This document shows positions 1 through 12,079 of a DNA stretch of 64,000 bases, in pieces. Made by a program: the position numbers and the translations under genes. Below the pieces are notes generated by a model. That model did no database searches. It was not told where the DNA came from and saw nothing but the letters and a program-made list of their open reading frames with translations. Source of the stretch: Plasmodium malariae (Eukaryota; Apicomplexa; Aconoidasida; Haemosporida; Plasmodiidae). Each line of letters starts with the position of its first letter. Position 1 is the stretch's first letter. The stretch is taken from the NCBI RefSeq assembly GCF_900090045.1, contig NC_041776.1:124001-188000 (forward strand), in the 5' to 3' direction.

Positions 1-1144
1 TACTGAAAATAAAAAACAAAAAAACAGGTAGTTCCTAATTTATTTTTGTTAAATATGAAATAGTATATCAAAATATTTGCATAATTTGCTCTAAAGAGTA
101 CTTCTGTTAAATATACATTAATGTTAATACTTGAAAGTGTACATAAAACAAATTTACAACTTCTTAACATATATTACACAGACATGTGCATTACATTTTG
201 ATGAAATGTGAAAATATATTATTTACTTTTTCTTTAAGTAAATTATAATATAATATATATACACATAAAGCCAACTTGTGAGGAACTTCAGTAAGAGGCA
301 TACGTTTTTTATTTCGTTGTTTAACTAAAATTTGGATCTTTTAGTGTCTTTATTCCTTCTACAAACATAGCTTAAAATTGTGATGTACATACTAAACACA
401 ATTGGGATTTTTTTAGCGGACTGTTATAAAAAACTTTTAAAATTAAAAATATATATTAGAATTATTAAGAGAGTTCTAAAAACAATCTTTTAATAATCTC
501 TCAACCATCTCTTAATAAAATACTGTAAAAATAAGATAAAAAGAAAGGAACCTTAGGTATAACACAATTTTAGAACAATTCGAAAATGAACTTATGTTCT
601 TCACGATTTACTTTTTCATTATTAGATCGTAAAGTTAAATGTTATTTTTTCTTGTTAATTTGGAATGATATAAGATACCCTAAAAACTTAAATTAAAATA
701 GCGGAACTAAATACACTATGTGGAATGTGAGATTATTTAAATAATTTAATGTAAAATTTGTTTCCTTAAAATATTAAAAAAAAAGTATATTAAAGTAAAA
801 TGAGATTACTGTAGAAAAAATTATATATATACTTAAAAATTCATATACATACATATATGTATTTCTCTGTTTAATTTTTATGTAATTATTTTCATTTCAT
901 ATTAAAAAAAAAAAATTAAGTGTACCAATAAATAGGCAATTTTAACAAATAGAGATTTAACTGTTCATTTATTTATCTTCAGGAGAGAGTAAAAAACAAA
1001 TGTAAACTGTTTTTAAGCATTTAAGCAAATAAAACACCGTTTATTGAAGTTGCCAGTACTCTATATGTTTTTATTTTTTGATAGGGTATATAAATATAAT
1101 GTAAAGGGAAAAAAAGAAAAAGATATATATAACGAAAAAAAAAT
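1..1144. other. Intergenic, AT-rich, no gene seen
   Basis: This stretch is about 80% AT with many A and T runs. I see no open reading frame with protein-like composition on either strand. It presumably holds the 5' flank of the TatD gene that starts at 1145. Short (TA)n tracts near 250-265 and 820-860 are the only structure. Confidence 0.6.
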
Positions 1145-2864
1145 ATGAAATTCACTTTTTTTCTAATTAAATTCATTGTTCTTATATTGTGTATATATAA
1201 GTTTTTTTTAAAAGCTAATATTGTAAAAATATTTAAAAATATAAGATACTTCATATTCGTTAATAACGGTAGTGTTTTTAACATAGTAAAAAAAATTAAC
1301 TTGAAAAAGTGTAATAAGAATATAAAGAATATGGATACACAGGAAAATTTATTTATCGATATTGGATCAAATTTAACGGATAAAATGTTTGATGGAATCT
1401 ACAATAAGAAAAAGCATGAAAATGATTTAAAATAGTAATATAGAAAAATTCACCGCATATTTAAGTTTTTTGTGTGTAGATATGTATATATATGCCTACC
1501 TATATGTGCATATGCATTTGTGCACGTATTATATCTTCTTTTTTTTTTTTTTTTTTATTTGCTTTGTAAACATTCTGTTCTGAGTGCAGTGTTTTGAATA
1601 GGGCAAAGAATAACAACGTTGAGAAAATTATAATAACATGTACCTGCCTGGAAGACATTGATAAATCTCTAGAAATTTGTGAAACATACGGTTCAATTTT
1701 ACACTTTTAATATAAATAATATATAGCAATTTTTATTAACTTCTTATTAACTTTCTTTTTTCTTTTTTCCTTTTTCCTTTTTCCCTTTTTATTTTCAAAA
1801 TAGATCCTGAGGGCAAATTTCTTTTTTTAACTGCTGGTGTACACCCAACAAATTGCTTTGAATTTATTGAAAAAAAAACTAGTGAAGAAAAAGACATACT
1901 GGCAAAAAAAGAATTTGAAAACTTTATAAAATATTTTAAAAATGAAAAAAACATAATGAACGAAAATTCAAAGTATGGCTCTTCTGCCGATAGCAAGGAT
2001 AATAATGCAAAATTAGAATGTGCTAAAATATGCCAGGAAAAACAGTGCCCTGACGATACGCTAAAAGACACCTTCATAATTCCAGGTTTTGTTTATAATG
2101 AAAAAGATCAGTATTATTTAGAGAAATTAAAAAAAAAAATAGAAAATCATGGCGACAGAATTGTGTGTATTGGCGAAATAGGATTAGATTTCGATAGATT
2201 ATTTTTTTGCCCTAAATATATACAAATTAAATATTTTATATATCAATTAAAATTAGTTGAAATATTTAAATTGCCCATTTTTTTACATATGAGAAACTGT
2301 TCTGATATATTTTTTGAAATTTTGGAAAAATACAAATCATTAATTGAAGATGTTGGAGCAGTTATTCATAGTTTTACGGATAAGGAAGAGATAATTGAAA
2401 AAATAAGTAATTACAAAAATTTATATATAGGGGTAAATGGTTGTTCTTTAAAAACAATTGAGAATATAAATGCAGTTAAAAAAATACCCTTAAATCTTTT
2501 ATTATTAGAAACAGATGCGCCATGGTGTTCAATAAAAAAAACACACGCATCGTATCACTTCATTAAAGACAAATATGAAAAAAGAAATTACATAAACTTG
2601 AAAAAAATAAGAAACGTAATTCAGTGCGATGATACAACTATATTCAGGGAGCGAAATGAGCCTTATAATATTGTGTAATTTTAAAAGAAAAAATAAGATG
2701 AACATTTTAGATGTTGCATATATATTATATATATATACATATGTACATACGTAATATAGTGTATATATCTTCATAAGCAATTAAAAATATGAATTTTTTT
2801 TGAAACTTTAGTATTAACAGTGTACATGAATAATCACCCATAATTTTCAAAAGAAATTGTTTTG

Positions 2865-2904
<40 letters not shown>

Positions 2905-3313
2905 TGAAAAAAAAATAGCAACTCTAAAGTTTAAATTTAAAATTGAAATAATTTTCTCTAATCCTCTGTTTACATTTGTAATTTTTTTTTTTCTCACGTG
3001 TATATAATTGTATATATACTTATGTGTGCATAAATTTTTAAAATATGTTTTTTGCAGAGATATAGCAGAATTAACATATAAAATAAAGGGGCCCAATATT
3101 CCTTTCGATGAATTTTGCAAGAAGTAAAAAACATTAACACAATTTTTCATACATTAATATAAAAATATTTAATATATACATATACATACATATATACATA
3201 CTAAATACCTACATACATACCTACCTATGTACATACATTCATGCTTAATAGCTGATACATTTTAATTACACTTCGTAATTTTTTATTAATTTACGTGCAG
3301 CAATATTTATTAG
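1145..3313 (+). CDS. TatD-like metal-dependent deoxyribonuclease, five exons
   Basis: TatD-family DNase, closest in layout to animal TATDN1: a TIM-barrel, two-metal enzyme that hydrolyses DNA. Exons inferred: 1145-1434, 1590-1690, 1804-2674, 3058-3123 and 3301-3313; splice phases agree throughout. Family motifs visible in order are FIDIGSNLTD (the N-terminal metal site as in TATDN1), GVHPT, IGEIGLDFDRLF, PIFLHMRN, VIHSF, NGCSLKT and ETDAPWC, which carry the expected Glu, His, His and Asp ligands, followed by RNEPYNI. Two starts are possible. ATG 1145 adds 62 residues that begin with a hydrophobic stretch like a secretory signal; ATG 1331 begins right at the catalytic core. I favour 1145, since Plasmodium TatD DNases have been described as exported enzymes that degrade neutrophil DNA traps. 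The 3' end is uncertain: without the last small exon the frame stops at 3127, while with it the protein ends in NNIY, closer to the YNN tail of TATDN1. An acidic insert lies around the middle of exon 3. Confidence 0.88.
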
Positions 3314-3714
3314 TAAATTATTAGTTTCACACCAAATATTTTTTCTGCCAATCTTAATATCATTTGTGTTCATTTTTATTTTTCAAAGAATAAATTATGT
3401 TTGTATATCTATACATATGCATATACACATACATATACATGGTATATTACAACAGTATGTAGTTCTACATACATAATATATTTTATTTTTATTTCATTTT
3501 TTTTTTTTTAATATATGATATAAAAGAGTTAGATGTAACACACTGAATTTGTTCAAGAAGCTAAGGTAGTAAAGTTACATTTCCTAATGGTATATGCAAA
3601 ATGTATATTATCAAAAAAAAAAAAAAAGAAATAATTATATAAATATTAAAAGAAAAGTAAATCCTAGACGGCAAAGTAAAATAAGTTATTTCAGTATACG
3701 CATATATACATAAC

Positions 3715-4245
3715 ATGGATAACACAAAAAAAGAAACTGCAAAAGATACCATAAAGGCACAGTTAGAAGCGGTAAAACATAAATTTTTTTTTTTTTTTTT
3801 AATTATTGTTATAATTATTATAATTATTACCTTTTACTTATAATTCATATTTTATTGAGTATGAAAATGTTTTTTTTTTGAAGACAGATTGAAGAATGCA
3901 AAGAAAAAAAAGAGAAATATGTAAAATGTTTTAATAATTGGTATAAGAATAATTTTCTCAAGGGTGATTTAACACAAGCGTGTGATGACTATTATGAAGA
4001 CTATCAAATATGCATATTAGTAATATATACCAAAATCAAAGGATAATCATACATTTAAAATAATATGTATGCGCATGCGTGCTTATATACATATGTGTAT
4101 ATATTGTGTATGTTTATATACATATATATACTTACACGATATATGTGCCGTTGTAAAATAAACAATTTATTCTTTTTTCCATATATAGAATGATCTAAAT
4201 AAAAAGGGGTTAGGGCACTTAACAAATCTGCAGAAAGAGAAGTAA
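3715..4245 (+). CDS. TRIAP1/Mdm35-like twin CX9C protein, three exons
   Basis: Small protein of about 69 residues in exons 3715-3771, 3888-4019 and 4189-4245, all in phase 0. It has two exact CX9C pairs: CKEKKEKYVKC (residues about 23-33) and CDDYYEDYQIC (about 51-61), with CFNNWYKNNFLKGD between them. This matches TRIAP1/Mdm35 (CFNRWF..FLKGD), and the tail KKGLGHL matches the IEGLEFMG tail of the family. Mdm35 proteins enter the mitochondrial intermembrane space by the Mia40 route and pair with PRELI/Ups proteins to carry phosphatidic acid or phosphatidylserine between the mitochondrial membranes. That role is inferred from family membership. The protein is shorter than the usual 75-90 residues but complete. 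It lies 400 bp downstream of the TatD gene on the same strand and has its own start. The two introns are about 116 and 169 bp. Confidence 0.9.
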
Positions 4246-4544
4246 ATGGAAATAGGTACATAACACAAAAGCGAAAACAGAAACAAAAGTTAAAATTGCC
4301 ATCTAAGTCCTTTAATAATATTCTATGCATTTTGTCGTATTTATTTATTTCGTTTAATTTCATTTTTTATAGCACATTACATCCATATTATTTTCTGCTA
4401 TACCTAATTTTCTACTTTTATTGGCACATTTTTTTTATTATTTGTTTTATTTTACTTATTCCCATTAACTCTGATAAACCCGTCATTATTAATCTCTCCT
4501 TCAAAAATGAAAATATAACCTTTAAAAAAAACAAATAAATTGAA

Positions 4545-4576
<32 letters not shown>

Positions 4577-5513
4577 GTTTATCTATATGCAATTTAATAA
4601 AAATTCACCATGTAAAACATATCAATTAATGAACAATATTAAAGTTTAATAGAAACATTTACACAGTATATTATTAAAATTATGTCAATTTAACTTTAAA
4701 ACTTCATGGATATTTAAAAAATGAAAATATTATATACATAAATAATTAAACATAAAATAACAACAGTTAATAGATGTTAACGGAAATATGTAAATGTAAA
4801 GAATAAGTAGACAGATGTAAACAAAAGAAAACAGCAATAAAACTGCAATAAATAGAGGTAGATCGAAATAGGTCAAAATGAGTTGAAATAAGTAGAAACA
4901 TGTAAAGGTAAATAATTTAAACAAATAAATAGACTGTTCTTTTAAAAAATACAAAATTAAAAAATAATTAATTCTTTATAACAAAAAGGGGAAAATAGAG
5001 AACATGGTGCAACAACTTGAAAATATATTCATTTTTTTTCCTTTTCGTAACGTTTTTCCATTCCTTTGTTTCCTATTCCATTTCTTTGCTGTTCCTTTTC
5101 TGTTTATAATTATATTTTTTTTTTTTCCTCTTCTCGAAATTTATTTCGCCTACTGTAATATAAAATGGTATTATAACTTTTGTATCATGTTTGCTTCTTA
5201 CATTTCATGTGAAAAATGTTGATTTGACGTACTTTAAAAATGATTAGTTCTGACGCACAATAATACACCATTTCTTGCTTATATATATGCGTACATATTA
5301 ATTACAACATACATGTGCATTTCATTTGAGTTCTACTTAGGTAAGGTGCCTAATCGTGTTCATACCTTTTATAACGTATGTGCATTTCATAATAATAATT
5401 ATTATATTAATAGTAATAATACCATTATTATGTAACATATATAATACAGGGTTATATTCATTTACATTTTTATCATCATCGTAAACATCGCATCATGTCC
5501 GCACATTTTCGGA
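4246..5513. other. Intergenic between convergent genes
   Basis: Holds the 3' flanks of the TRIAP1-like gene (+) and the eIF4E gene (-). A T-rich frame at 4296-4538 would encode a hydrophobic peptide, but its composition follows the base bias and I do not call it. Long T runs occur at 4552-4576 and around 5119. Nothing else recognised. Confidence 0.5.
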
Positions 5514-8500
5514 CTAGACACATGTACTACTTTTACTGTCTTCAAAAAACTCATTCGAATTGTTCAAATACATAAATTTCTTTTTATAATCTTTGTTCTT
5601 TGTTACATAATCAAATTTATTTTTTTTGTCATTAGCTGTTAATGCATTTATTTGATTGTTTGCAAAATTATTTTCTATATGGATTTCATTATTTATAGAA
5701 TTATTCAAATTTTCAATAGGGTAAGGTAAACTATAGTCGTACATATATTCCGGATAATTACTGTTATAATGATGATTGTAAAAATGGAAAGGGTAATATA
5801 AGTACGGGTTGCTTGGAGGGCTTTGATTATTGTATAAATAATACAAGTTCATATCTAAATTGTTTTTATAAAAATTGTAGTTTCCTGCATAAGAAGAATT
5901 CAAAACAGAGATTTTTCTGACTATACATGGTACGGAACGTATACAAACGGGAACATAAAACACACCTATAGGCAGTGTGTATATAAATATATACCTATGT
6001 ACAAACAATACACAAACACACACACACACACACACACATACACACATACACACACACACACATACACACATACACACAACGCATTTATATCTATATAGAT
6101 ATATATATGTAATACATACAACACATATGTCTGTAACCATATTTACTAAAAAATGTTGTACTAACCTATATTGTAGATTGGGGGCACTATGACATTTCCA
6201 TAATTTTTAATTTTAAAGAAATCCCTTTTCGGGGATGGATACTCAACTGGCTTATTTTTGCTGTAAGTTTTTTTTCCCTTTTCATTTTTATCCTTCACGT
6301 TCTGATTTTTTCTGTTATGGTATGCGTTCTAAAGAGGACAAAATAAAAATAAGATGCAGTTTACAATTACGTACATTTATGTACACAAATATATATGTTT
6401 ACACATGATAAATTTTTTTTTTTTTTTTTTTTTGAGTTATTTTACCGATAGTATCTTTATAATTATGGATGTGTTTAACGGCAAATCTAACAACTCGCTT
6501 AATCTTTTTCTAATAATTAAAAATATTAAAAAAAAAAATGAAGTAAAATTTATGAAGGATATATTCGGTATAGCAGTGCATTATATATACAAACAGGTAA
6601 GCATATACAAAGAGGACATTTATTAAATGTACTTTATCGCTTTATCGTTTTATCATTATATCACTTCATTTTATAGTTTTTTTTTTTTTTTTTTTTTTTT
6701 TTTATAGTTACGTTAATATATTCTTTAAATAATTTGAGTAATTTTTCATCCACATTTTAAAGAAAATCTCGTTTTCTCTTATACAAAGTTGTATGCCAGA
6801 CAGATCAACTAAATTAAATTCTTCGCCAATTGCCAACAAAACCTGATAGGTGAAAATGTGGATTTATTAATGTTTTCTTAACACTAATATATGTAAAAAG
6901 TTTACATGGAAAAAAAAATAAAAATATATATATAAATATAAATATATAATACACAAGTAAATTACCATTTTTTCCCATATTAAATCTGCAATATCGTTCC
7001 TAAAGCTGTTTGCATTTTTTATGATACAAATAAAGCCATTTGGATATTCCTGCGTTTGTTGCAAAAATAAGCAATTTCGTACATTTTTTTGAATTTTATT
7101 TTGTCCAATTTTGTTTTACATATAAATATATATGTAAGTATGTATGTATGCTTGCATGTATATATATATATATATATGTAATATTTTTTTATTTTAAGAT
7201 GGGTACTTCATAAAGAGGTCTGAAATTATGTTTAAACAGGTAGATATTGTAATACTCCTTAATGCACGAAGGAGACTTCATATATTTGTAGTTCCTGTAT
7301 AAGGGTGAAGCAAAGTAAAAAAAAAAAAAATGTTGTATGATTTGTCTTTTAAACATTCTTTTCTTCCATTCTACTCTATTCTATTATATTCCACTCTACT
7401 CTATTCTATTATGTTCCATTCCATTCTATTATATTCTGTTTTGTTGTGTTCCACTCCATATTCTTTTTTTTTTTTTTTTTTTTTTTTTCTAAATGTTGAC
7501 CTTTCTCATTCGTTCTACTTACTTGTAAAATTTCTCTATCGTGTTGAATGTTTCCAAAGACACTAGACTGTTCACATACTGCTCATAATACTTCCTGTTC
7601 TCCTTGTCAAATGAAAATATCCACGAATTCTGCAAATAGTTTTCATTCTAAAAAAATTGACGAAAAAAAAAAAAAGAAATTAATATACATACATATATGT
7701 ATGTATACATACATATATATTATACACACGTCATATTTTAAAAGTATAGTCAAAAACAGATTCGTTCGTATTGCACGAACAATAAACACTTAGTGACAAA
7801 TATTACACACTTTCCTACATATATATATTATAATTTACATAATATAATTTTTACAAGAATTCATAATATTATCATCACAATTTTATTTTATATACATATA
7901 AATTTGGCGTATGTTTTTTTTTTTCTTTTTACTTTATTCTTGTTCTTTTTTGCGCCTTTTTTCGAGTTTATTTTATTTTTTTGTTCTGTGCTATTTTTCT
8001 TCTTTACGTTATTTTCAGTATGCATATTAATTGTTATTTTATTTTCACTTGAATTATTATTACGTAAATTATTTTCATTAGCATTAGCTTCCTTTACATT
8101 TTTCTTATGTGTATTATTTTTTTCTTTTGTTATATCACTGTTCTTATTGTTTACCATATTGGTTGTTCCATTCCTTTTTTCTGACGCATTCATTTTAGAA
8201 TTATCTTTTTGACTTTCTTTATTCATTTCTTTTTTTTTCTTAGCTTCTTTTACGTTATGCGCGCCTATTCTATCCACACCCTTACTGTTATTGCTACTGA
8301 TATTGTTATTGCTATCGTTGTTATTGCTACTACTGTTGTTATTGCTACTACTGTTGTTATTGCTATCGTTGTTATTGCTACTACTGTTGTTATTGTTATC
8401 GTTGTTATTGCTACTACTGTTGTTATTGCTATCGTTGTTATTGCTACTACTGTTGTTATTGTTATCGTTGTTATTGCTACTACTGTTGTTATTGCTATCG

Positions 8501-8964
8501 TTGTTATTGCTACTACTGTTGTTATTGCTATCGCTGTTATTATTGATACAGTTTCTATTGTTACTAATATTGCTCTTATTGACGCTATCATTAATACCGC
8601 TATTATTACTAATGGTTTCATTATTATCGTTGATGCTGCTATTCCTTTTTTCCTCTTTCATTTCTTCTTTTTGCCTTTTGGAGGCTTTTTTATATTTGAT
8701 CATTGTAGCAGCTTTATTATTTTCATTTACATCGCAGTTAACTACTCCATTGTTACTTTTTAGGTCGACTGTATTATTCTCTTTTAAAAAATTCTTTTTG
8801 TTTTTAAAATTTACTTTATTTCCCGCCTTATTATTTTTTATATATTCATTATTATTTTTATTTTTCTTATTTTCATCATTCGTATACGAATCGATATCCT
8901 TCTTTTTTTCTGTTCCTGTTTCGACCAAATCAACATTACTAATACATTCTAAATTTTCTTTCAT
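5514..8964 (-). CDS. Divergent eIF4E-family cap-binding protein, eight exons
   Basis: Translation initiation factor 4E family, about 685 residues. Exons on the minus strand: 8964-7933, 7647-7523, 7294-7207, 7049-6966, 6842-6712, 6509-6446, 6328-6166 and 5884-5514; every junction keeps phase. Exon 1 is a 344-residue Asn/Lys/Ser-rich extension with tandem SSSNNND-type repeats. Exons 2-6 hold the eIF4E fold: LQNSWIFSFDK, FNTIEKFYKNY, LFKHNFRPLYEE, GFICIIK, IADLIWEKMVLLAIGEEF, QLCIRENEIFFKMW, then TKRLSELLDLP and IIIKILS, aligning with canonical WALWFFK, EPMWED, RWLI, FW..LL.LIGE.F, VR...I..W and the KERLGLP helix. Exons 7-8 add a 170-residue Asn/Tyr-rich tail. The Trp that stacks the cap (W102 of mouse eIF4E, in EPMWE) is Tyr414 here, and the W56 position is also Tyr or Lys near 363-365. 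The usual family length is about 210, so over two thirds is extension. Role in translation is inferred from family membership; cap binding may be altered. Confidence 0.88.
6009..6078. repeat. (CA)n microsatellite in eIF4E intron 7
   Basis: Mostly CA dinucleotides with ATACACAC interruptions, about 70 bp, inside the last intron (6165-5885) of the eIF4E gene. The opposite strand gives a Cys/Val-rich open frame that is a repeat artefact. Confidence 0.85.
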
Positions 8965-9219
8965 TCTTTTTTCCCTTTCTCTTCTTCTTTATTTATTTTT
9001 TTTTTTTCTTATTCCCCCTTTCTTAATTCCTTTTTCTTCTTTTTTTTACTCAAAATAAAACAAGAAAATAAAAGAGAACAACGTAAAAGGAAAATAGAAG
9101 AAGCAAATAGTAAGTATAACAATATGGAAGAAAAAAGGAAATTAAAACAATAAAAAAAAAAATAAAATAAATAAAAATAAAACAAAATAATTAAGAAAAT
9201 GTCGCTTATTAAAACGTTG

Positions 9220-9255
<36 letters not shown>

Positions 9256-9830
9256 ACAGCATGGTAAAGGGATAGCTAACATGTAAATATATATATATAT
9301 ATATATATGCATATACGGCAAATATTCTCTCCTTTTTCTTATTATTACGAAGAATTCATATACAAATAAACGACATTACAAAAAGAAAAACCTTAACATA
9401 TTAACACAAAGGTCAAAAGAAGAATTTTATTTTTTTTATATTTTATAAGAACGTTTTTAAAAAAAGGGTTGAAAGAAAAATATTACTTTATTTTTATTTT
9501 AACACAAATGAAAGGTTTCAAATATATGAGAAAAAATTTACATTAAAAATGATATTACAATATGTATGCGTAAAAATATATATTCACATATATGGAAATG
9601 ATGAATGGATTGATTAATGAATTACGTAATAATTAAATAAATACATACATACATACATAAAAATATATAAACTTACGTAAACATACACCTAAATATATAC
9701 ATATGTAAGTACGTACACTTAAATACGTGAGAAGCAAATTTAAATCTTGACATTCTTTAAACAGAAGTATGCGAGGATGAATGATGTTTGCACATACAGT
9801 TTGTTCACTTAATACGTACATTTACATAAA

Positions 9831-9872
<42 letters not shown>

Positions 9873-10647
9873 GTATATTTATTACATGTGTAATATGAAA
9901 AAATGAATTCTCTTGGGATTAAAAAATTAATTTTTTTAATTTAAAAGTGGTCAAATACACAAAATGGAATATATATTTTATAATATTAGCTTTATTTTTA
10001 TTCAAAATAAAAAAAAAAATTGTTAAAATGTTAAAAAGATTTAAATACGTTTAGTGTATAAACAAAATCGTGTACCCATGCTTACCTCATTTATTAATAT
10101 ATATATTTATGCATTTACATTTAAACGTGTACATATGAACGTGTACATATATACATGTATAATATCTCGTATAGATATCATCAAAATATAAAAAGTTCTT
10201 TTCAAATATTTTGTTATGCTTAGGTATAAAGATTATATAAAATGAAAATTTCTTATGAAAATAAAAATTGTTTTGCACTAGTTTAAAATGTAAGTTTCTT
10301 TTTTTAAAAATACCATGGAGAGAACAAAAAAAAAAAAAGAAAAAAACCAAAATTCCTTAACACTTTTTAAGAATAAAAAAAAATAATAGTAATACCTGCT
10401 GTACATTTTTTTTTTAAAACGTAGTTAAATAAATGTACTATGTAATAGTTTTGAGTGTTATCTAAATGGAAAAAATAAAATATAGTATTATATATATTGT
10501 ACATACATTCATACAACATACATGCATACATTTACGTAACATCTAGTTATGCGTAAATACTTGGTACATATAAGTATATGCATAGGGGCGTATAAAATAT
10601 TTGTAATTTTATATGCACATGTTCATGTTCATTTGTTAGAGTGCAAA
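8965..10647. other. Intergenic between divergent genes
   Basis: Probably holds the promoters of the eIF4E gene (-) and the 10.6 kb gene (+). Contains (TA)n tracts at about 9220-9250, 9285-9308 and 9838-9866. On the minus strand 10160-10320 reads as a fairly protein-like frame (FKKRNLHFKLVQ and onward), but it has no convincing acceptor or start and I do not call it. Confidence 0.45.
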
Positions 10648-10998
10648 ATGTTGTTGAAGGGAAACAAAACACTTAATGATTTTCCTTATCACATATGTTG
10701 GTTTGGCATGAAACCCAATTTAAAAAATATGATTGATAGTAATTTTACTTTTAGCTGTATAGAGGAATTTTATTTATTTCGATTTTCCAATATTAGCAGT
10801 TTTAATTTATTAAATTTAAGCCACTCAAATAATAATTACGTAAATGTTTGGTTTGACAATTTAGACAATTTAATTAAATGCTTTAAAATTAAATATTCCT
10901 CAAATAAATCAAAAATTTATTTATATGAAAAATACCTTGATAAGAAATATCCTGTTAATGACACATTTCAATATAAAAACCCACAGCAGTTTTATTAA
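10648..10998 (+). CDS. Unrecognised protein, first part (one exon or separate gene)
   Basis: Open frame of 116 codons starting at ATG 10648 (MLLKGNKTLNDFPYHICWFG); the same frame is open from an upstream ATG at 10549, but that part looks like translated intergenic DNA. The sequence is rich in Asn, Phe, Tyr and Lys with a balanced hydrophobic pattern (NVWFDNLDNLIKCFKIKY), unlike the low-complexity flanks, so I think it is coding. No family recognised. The next open stretch on the same strand starts at 11306 in another frame, with an acceptor-like CACATTTCAG at about 11218-11227 between them. One spliced gene 10648-12079 is therefore possible, but I could not find a donor that gives agreeing phases. 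It might also be two genes. Confidence 0.5.
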   Translation: MLLKGNKTLNDFPYHICWFGMKPNLKNMIDSNFTFSCIEEFYLFRFSNISSFNLLNLSHSNNNYVNVWFDNLDNLIKCFKIKYSSNKSKIYLYEKYLDKKYPVNDTFQYKNPQQFY

Positions 10999-11070
10999 CT
11001 TGAAAATGCGTGCACACGTTTTTCTTTAATTCCGCGCAGTACCAACAGCGGTAGATATAATCATAAAAGG

Positions 11071-11078
<8 letters not shown>

Positions 11079-11138
<60 letters not shown>
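11079..11138. repeat. (TA)n microsatellite
   Basis: About 30 TA units between the two open frames of the unrecognised 10.6-12.1 kb gene; probably intronic or intergenic. Confidence 0.9.
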
Positions 11139-11141
<3 letters not shown>

Positions 11142-11305
11142 ATATATATACGTACAAACGTTACTTATATAATTCATGTATTAAAGCTACTCTTTACTTT
11201 TGAGGTATCTCTTTGCACACATTTCAGCTATTATTTCTGCCATCATTTCAACCATTTGGCTGCAAAATATATCACCTGCACAAGTAAGGCAAATATGTTA
11301 ACAAA

Positions 11306-12079
11306 ATGCATGAACAAGTAAGGCTAGTGGATGTGCACGAGTTAAAGGTACTTTTCATGGAAGGGTATAATGAATATATAAAATTGGTTAAGCATTTAGA
11401 ATTATATTATCAGAAGTTGCAATTAAATTGGTATAAATTTCATTTATTTTATGAACTCAACAAAAATGACACCAGTTCATATTCTTTAACAAAAAAGAAA
11501 AAAAAGGGGGAGAAGAGGAAAAAGTGTACTACTAGCGACAAGAAAAAAAAAAAAAAAAAAAAAAAAAGTTATTCCAATTACAAGACTATTGAAGAAGATT
11601 TAAAAATTATTCAACAAAAGGAAAAGAAAAATAATTGTTATTATTTTAAAACGTATAATAATAGTTGGAACAACTCTTTCATTTTACATTGTTTAAAGGA
11701 GGTCCCAAACTCAGTTGAATTATATATAAACATTAAAATTGAAACGATGAATAAATTAAAAAATAGTGTATTAACTGAATTAAATAATTTTTGTAAATTA
11801 CAAATAAATAAATTTATTTTTTTAATTTTTTTATGCGAATTAAAGTTAAATAATTTACAAATTAGCCAAAAAGATATAAATCATAAAAACAAGGATGTTA
11901 ATAGAAACATTGTAAAACATATGATTCTTTTTTGTAAAAATATTATTCAGGAGATAACAAAAAATATAATTCCTTTTTTCTTTGTATTTAATATATTCTC
12001 TACTTCAAATTATTTTAATTATCACTTCAAACATTTCTGTAGTTTTATTGAAATGCTGGAAATGTACGCGGTTACATAG
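11306..12079 (+). CDS. Unrecognised protein, second part, Lys-rich insert
   Basis: Open frame of 257 codons. Protein-like blocks are KVLFMEGYNEYIKLVKHLEL, KLQLNWYKFHLFYELNK and, after a poly-Lys insert encoded by an A run near 11540-11570, SFILHCLKEVPNSVELYINI and LNNFCKLQINKFIFLIFL. Long amphipathic helices are likely. No family recognised. The start is uncertain: ATG 11306 is the first in frame, but the frame is open a little further back, so this could be the 3' exon of the gene that begins near 10648. It ends at TAG 12077-12079, about 740 bp before UMP-CMP kinase on the same strand. Confidence 0.55.
   Translation: MHEQVRLVDVHELKVLFMEGYNEYIKLVKHLELYYQKLQLNWYKFHLFYELNKNDTSSYSLTKKKKKGEKRKKCTTSDKKKKKKKKKSYSNYKTIEEDLKIIQQKEKKNNCYYFKTYNNSWNNSFILHCLKEVPNSVELYINIKIETMNKLKNSVLTELNNFCKLQINKFIFLIFLCELKLNNLQISQKDINHKNKDVNRNIVKHMILFCKNIIQEITKNIIPFFFVFNIFSTSNYFNYHFKHFCSFIEMLEMYAVT

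Noticed and set aside
4296..4538. Hydrophobic 80-codon frame just after the TRIAP1-like gene
   Set aside because: Its Phe/Ile/Leu/Tyr content follows the T-rich base composition; no conserved pattern, no splice support.
7793..9058. Plus-strand Leu/Val/Phe-rich frames opposite eIF4E exon 1
   Set aside because: They are antisense readings of the Asn/Ser codon repeats of the eIF4E extension.
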